Assembly: GCA_011052255.1 (NCBI GenBank)
Contig: DRJJ01000115.1
Location: 1-8,750, forward strand
Direction: 5' to 3'
Length of the DNA: 8,750 nt
Source: Gammaproteobacteria bacterium
GTDB lineage: Bacteria > Pseudomonadota > Gammaproteobacteria > DRJJ01
Numbering within the stretch: position 1 is the first letter of the stretch; the number at the start of each line of letters is the position of its first letter. A program made the translations under genes and the position numbers. Positions 7,028-8,750 of this stretch are shown here, in pieces. Below the pieces are notes generated by a model, which saw only the letters and a list, made by a program, of their open reading frames with translations, ran no database searches and had not been told where the DNA came from.

Positions 7028-7074
7028 CCTGAATTACATGCCATCGTGGTAGATGGCGCAACTCTATTCAACGG
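7028..7074. other. Two-stem imperfect palindrome downstream of the antitoxin gene
   Basis: Inner stem GCCATC (7040-7045) / GATGGC (7052-7057) with a 6-nt loop. Outer stem TGAAT (7030-7034) / ATTCA (7066-7070), extendable by CC/GG around a 2-nt bulge. It begins 5 nt after the antitoxin stop. No T-run follows in the - direction, so it is at best an RNA 3'-end stabilising or rho-assisted structure. It recalls an integron attC fold but the core boxes have the wrong order (see rejected items). Confidence 0.4.
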
Positions 7075-7078
7075 TTTA

Positions 7079-7312
7079 TTATGTGTTTTTAATTACGTCG
7101 GTATAGTTCATGAGATCTGGATTATCCTTTTCAAGATCCTTATATTGATCTTCGAGCCAGTTTTGGAGGTTTTCTAAACACAATAAATGTTCTTCGTAAT
7201 CAGATACGTCTTTTATGGTTTCGCTATGAAGAAACCCCTCATTATATTTGATCGCATCATTTACGGCAGATACTAATAAAATAAGATTTGAGCTGGATAC
7301 GTCTAATTTCAT
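7079..7312 (-). CDS. Tsi2-like antitoxin/immunity protein
   Basis: A 77-aa acidic, all-helical protein directly after the broken Tse2-like toxin. Its ATG (7312-7310) overlaps the toxin stop TGA (7311-7309) as ATGA, and AAAGG (7324-7320) in the toxin end is its ribosome site. P. aeruginosa Tsi2, which binds and blocks Tse2, is also 77 aa. As remembered, both have an N-terminal helix (here LILLVSAVNDAIKYNEGFL), an acidic turn, then a second helix with E-E-x-L-L...L and a Y (here YEEHLLCLENLQNWLEDQYK) and a short polar C-terminus (DLMNYTDVIKNT). Pairwise identity is low, so the assignment rests on length, helix pattern and position after the toxin. The frame is uninterrupted although the toxin is not, fitting a protein kept after, or simply outlasting, loss of its toxin. 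A cytoplasmic binding role is inferred. Confidence 0.72.
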   Translation of the reverse strand: MKLDVSSSNLILLVSAVNDAIKYNEGFLHSETIKDVSDYEEHLLCLENLQNWLEDQYKDLEKDNPDLMNYTDVIKNT

Positions 7313-7768
7313 ACGGCTACCTTTAAAACCAGAACAGCAAGCCTGTCTAGAAGTAATTTAAAGTTAGATAACGGCATATCATGGGCTGGGGCAATTGTAT
7401 AATGTGTTGCGCCAATTCTTCGGTTGTATTTGTCTCTTACAATGGCCAATCCAGCTGGAAGTTTTGTACCTTTGGGTATTTTATAATACTCTCATGAGCT
7501 ACCTTTAAATATGTTTGGTTTATCAAATGTGCTTAAACCCCTTGGCGATGGTTTACAGGTAACCCATTTAACATCATATTTTTAATATTATTGTTATATC
7601 GGCGGGTCGAACTTTGCCATTGGATAATATTTTATTATTATCGACTAAACCAAATACAGTCCCTTTGTCCTTAATTTTTTTTGCACGCCATAAATTTACG
7701 GGCGTTTCCTCATAATAACGGTCAATGTCACCCGCAGATATCAAAACATCCTTTAAAAGCTTATCCAT
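7309..7768 (-). pseudogene. Tse2-like ADP-ribosyltransferase-type toxin, frameshift plus nonsense codon
   Basis: The start ATG at 7768-7766 has GGGAGA (7782-7777) 8 nt upstream. The open frame gives 64 aa and stops at 7576-7574. Removing one base from the A5 run (- strand, 7583-7579) joins it to a second frame (DVKWVTCKPSPRGLSTFDKP) that meets an in-frame TGA at 7494-7492, then continues EYYKIPKGTKLPAGLAIV, RDKYNRRIGATHYTIAPAHD to the TGA at 7311-7309. The repaired product is 152 aa; Tse2 is 158 aa. Against Tse2 as I remember it: NLWRA (25-29) matches TLYRA; S79-T80 sits where Tse2 has essential T79-S80; IPKGT (97-101) matches IPDGT at the same numbers; ATHYTI with H122 coincides with essential H122. 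The TGA falls at residue 92, perhaps once TGG. The intact family member would be a cytoplasmic NAD-dependent toxin; this copy should be inactive. Overlap with the antitoxin gene is typical of such pairs. Confidence 0.82.
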
Positions 7769-7787
7769 ATTTATTATCTCCCTTATG

Positions 7788-7841
7788 CATCTGTGGTATA
7801 GCAGATAGTCCTGATTTTTTGATTACCTTGTTAAGGCATAC
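7788..7841 (-). promoter_or_regulatory. Possible promoter/operator of the toxin-antitoxin operon
   Basis: Upstream of the toxin start, three dyads are nested: ATCTG (7789-7793) with CAGAT (7802-7806), CCTT (7826-7829) with AAGG (7833-7836), and GGTAT (7796-7800) with ATACC (7837-7841). On the - strand TATACC at 7800-7795 could be a -10, but its -35 (ATCAAA) is poor. Toxin-antitoxin operons are commonly autoregulated through such palindromes, although Tsi2-type antitoxins have no DNA-binding domain, which weakens the idea here. Only the symmetry is seen. Confidence 0.25.
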
Positions 7842-8034
7842 CCCGTCACTGTTGACTGGTTCCGGTTGATTACTGGAGCCGTATTACTTTATAAAAAGGG
7901 TGCGAGTGACGCAGTGGTTCCATTATAAAGAGTGAAGGATTACGCCCTGCATTTCGCCAGGCATTCCCCGACAAAAAATACTGATTGGTCCCTGGCACGT
8001 CACTTCTTCCTTAAAGTATAAGTTTTGCCCTTTG

Positions 8035-8057
8035 AGCCTGAATAATGGCTTTTTTTT
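8035..8057 (+). terminator. Weak terminator-like hairpin with T8 run
   Basis: AGCC (8035-8038) pairs with GGCT (8047-8050) around an 8-nt loop, followed by a run of T to 8057. The stem is only four pairs and no + strand gene precedes it, so it may be a leftover of a lost gene or chance. Confidence 0.25.
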
Positions 8058-8153
8058 GTGATTTAATCAATAGATTACAGTTGATTGTTTTGTTACGGCT
8101 CTGCTTATCTCGTCGTATGTGACTGAAAATATGATAAATTATACGTGGACAGG

Positions 8154-8171
8154 AAAAAGGCATTGCAGCCT
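8154..8171 (-). terminator. Weak intrinsic terminator after the DUF4325 gene
   Basis: Read on the - strand, AGGC (8171-8168), a 6-nt loop TGCAAT, GCCT (8161-8158) and then a T-run (8158-8154) form a short hairpin 12 nt beyond the stop codon of the ATP-binding DUF4325 gene. Position and T-run are right, but the stem is only four pairs. Confidence 0.4.
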
Positions 8172-8183
8172 GTAAATTTAGAG

Positions 8184-8750
8184 CTAGGGCTTTTCACTGG
8201 AAGTGGCCCTGTTAATCATTTGCATGACAGCGTTATTGGCATATAAAGGAACCAACTCCATGTCTGGATGGCGATTGGCAAAAACACGGAAGACTTCATC
8301 TGCAAAAGCCTGGCCTATTGATTCTACTTCGTTAAAGTCAAAAATTACGGTCTTGAATTTATCAACTCGCACCAACAGTCTTTTGGCTTGAGAGCGCGAA
8401 ACAAGCTTATCATCTCCATACTGTGTCAGGCGTACCGGGACGATCGTTTTAGTAAAGCCATAATCATCATCTGAGGTAAAGCTGTCGAACACCTGTTTTG
8501 ATGTTCTCGAGGTGTTATTCGATAACTTCATTACCACCATAGTGCCAGTCTGAGATTTTTGATGCTCCAAAATCCAGTCTTCGACTTCACCGTGTGTATG
8601 AGAGAAATATACATTTCCAGATAAAATAGTAAAGCTATCGAACATTCTTGACGAAAAAAATATGCCTTCACCAGTATGGTTGTCAGGGTCTGTTGTAAGC
8701 TTTCCCTTGGCTAGCTCAAGCACTGAGTGCCTTTCATCATGTAGCCCTAG
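8184..8750 (-). CDS. ATP-binding protein with STAS-like DUF4325 domain (3' part)
   Basis: Partial gene: the frame is open to the right edge, where 188 codons of the C-terminal part are in view; the internal GTG at 8723 is not the start. The window begins inside a GHKL (HATPase) domain: LGLHDERHSVLELAKGKLTT then DPDNHTGEGIFFSSRMFDSF, whose HTGEG (25-29 in this fragment) is the ATP-lid G box. After a linker comes the STAS-like DUF4325 domain (about 105-180): YGDDKLVSRSQAKRLL, FKTVIFDFNEVESIGQAFAD and MELVPLYANNAVMQMINRA. Known proteins with this arrangement are around 300 aa or more and often start with a winged-helix domain, so a DNA-binding or anti-sigma-like regulatory role is plausible but unproved. 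The same strand and AT-richer composition place it with the accessory genes to its left; a weak terminator follows. Confidence 0.85.
   Translation of the reverse strand, partial: LGLHDERHSVLELAKGKLTTDPDNHTGEGIFFSSRMFDSFTILSGNVYFSHTHGEVEDWILEHQKSQTGTMVVMKLSNNTSRTSKQVFDSFTSDDDYGFTKTIVPVRLTQYGDDKLVSRSQAKRLLVRVDKFKTVIFDFNEVESIGQAFADEVFRVFANRHPDMELVPLYANNAVMQMINRATSSEKP

Larger units (their letters stand above)
7769..8183. other. 415-bp stretch with no recognisable gene
   Basis: No ORF here has a convincing start and family resemblance. The stretch 7880-8040 is less AT-rich than its flanks and contains short broken reading frames on both strands, so it may be a relic of an older gene; I could not identify one. 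Visible structure: GGTTCC (7858-7863) / GGAGCC (7875-7880) hairpin; TTGATTAC twice (7819-7826, 7866-7873); overlapping palindromes TAATC-AATA-GATTA (8064-8077) and AATCAA/TTGATT (8065-8086); and two weak terminator-like hairpins listed separately. No tRNA or att-site pair was seen. Confidence 0.5.

Noticed and set aside
7028..7074. Integron attC site downstream of the antitoxin gene
   Set aside because: ATTCAAC (7066-7072) fits the RYYYAAC core, but it lies at the wrong end of the palindrome and no matching GTTRRRY lies at the other end in proper order. No integrase or second attC is visible.
7492..7494. TGA read as tryptophan or selenocysteine in the toxin
   Set aside because: Other genes in the window use TGG for tryptophan and TGA as a normal stop (for example MFS, LAB_N). 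No SECIS-like hairpin directly follows, and the separate frameshift already breaks the gene.
7681..7869. 62-aa + strand ORF
   Set aside because: It lies largely antisense to the toxin start and its leader, has no ribosome site or family resemblance, and is a shadow frame.
7780..8183. tRNA gene or tRNA-derived attachment site
   Set aside because: GGTTCC near 7858 looked like a T-arm, but no cloverleaf, no acceptor stem and no CCA-type end could be assembled.
6098..8750. Part of a type VI secretion island
   Set aside because: Tse2 homology alone suggested it, but no Hcp, VgrG, PAAR or structural T6SS genes occur in the window, and Tse2-like pairs can exist without T6SS.
1..8750. CRISPR array or complete insertion sequence
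   Set aside because: No regularly spaced repeats, terminal inverted repeats with target duplications, or transposase frames were seen.

Overview
The window looks like a gammaproteobacterial chromosome. It holds a YajR-type MFS transporter followed by ssb, an OmpR-family two-component pair of the ColR/ColS kind, and a lipid A-domain protein with an ArnT-like glycosyltransferase. I cannot name the genus.

Left part, about 1-6057, all on the + strand, moderate GC, densely packed. A drug/proton antiporter with a C-terminal ferredoxin-like YAM domain (yajR-like) is followed by ssb, which ends in a good rho-independent terminator. A response regulator and a histidine kinase then overlap by 17 nt. 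After a roughly 100-bp gap carrying tandem TTTAAC-like repeats at -35 and a possible -10, two genes overlap by 4 nt. These are a small LAB_N (lipid A biosynthesis N-terminal domain) membrane protein and a GT83/PMT_2 (ArnT-like) membrane glycosyltransferase. The simplest reading is that the two-component system senses an envelope or metal signal and controls a glycolipid/LPS-modification operon next to it.

Right part, about 6058-8750, all recognisable genes on the - strand, visibly AT-richer: an accessory region. Reading from the right edge (- direction) it contains the 3' part of an ATP-binding protein with a DUF4325 STAS-like domain, a 415-bp stretch without a recognisable gene, a broken toxin gene, its intact antitoxin, an unrecognised 111-aa protein, and a small three-helix membrane protein resembling DUF1240 families.

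The most interesting item is at 7079-7768. The - strand holds a toxin gene of the Tse2 (ADP-ribosyltransferase-like) family, broken by a one-base frameshift in an A5 run and by an in-frame TGA. Once both are repaired it reads as 152 aa, and its ATHYTI motif falls at the same residue numbers as in P. aeruginosa Tse2. It overlaps by 4 nt a 77-aa helical protein of the same length as Tsi2. The antitoxin frame is open while the toxin is doubly inactivated. No type VI secretion genes are visible here, so a resident toxin-antitoxin module is as likely as a secreted effector pair.
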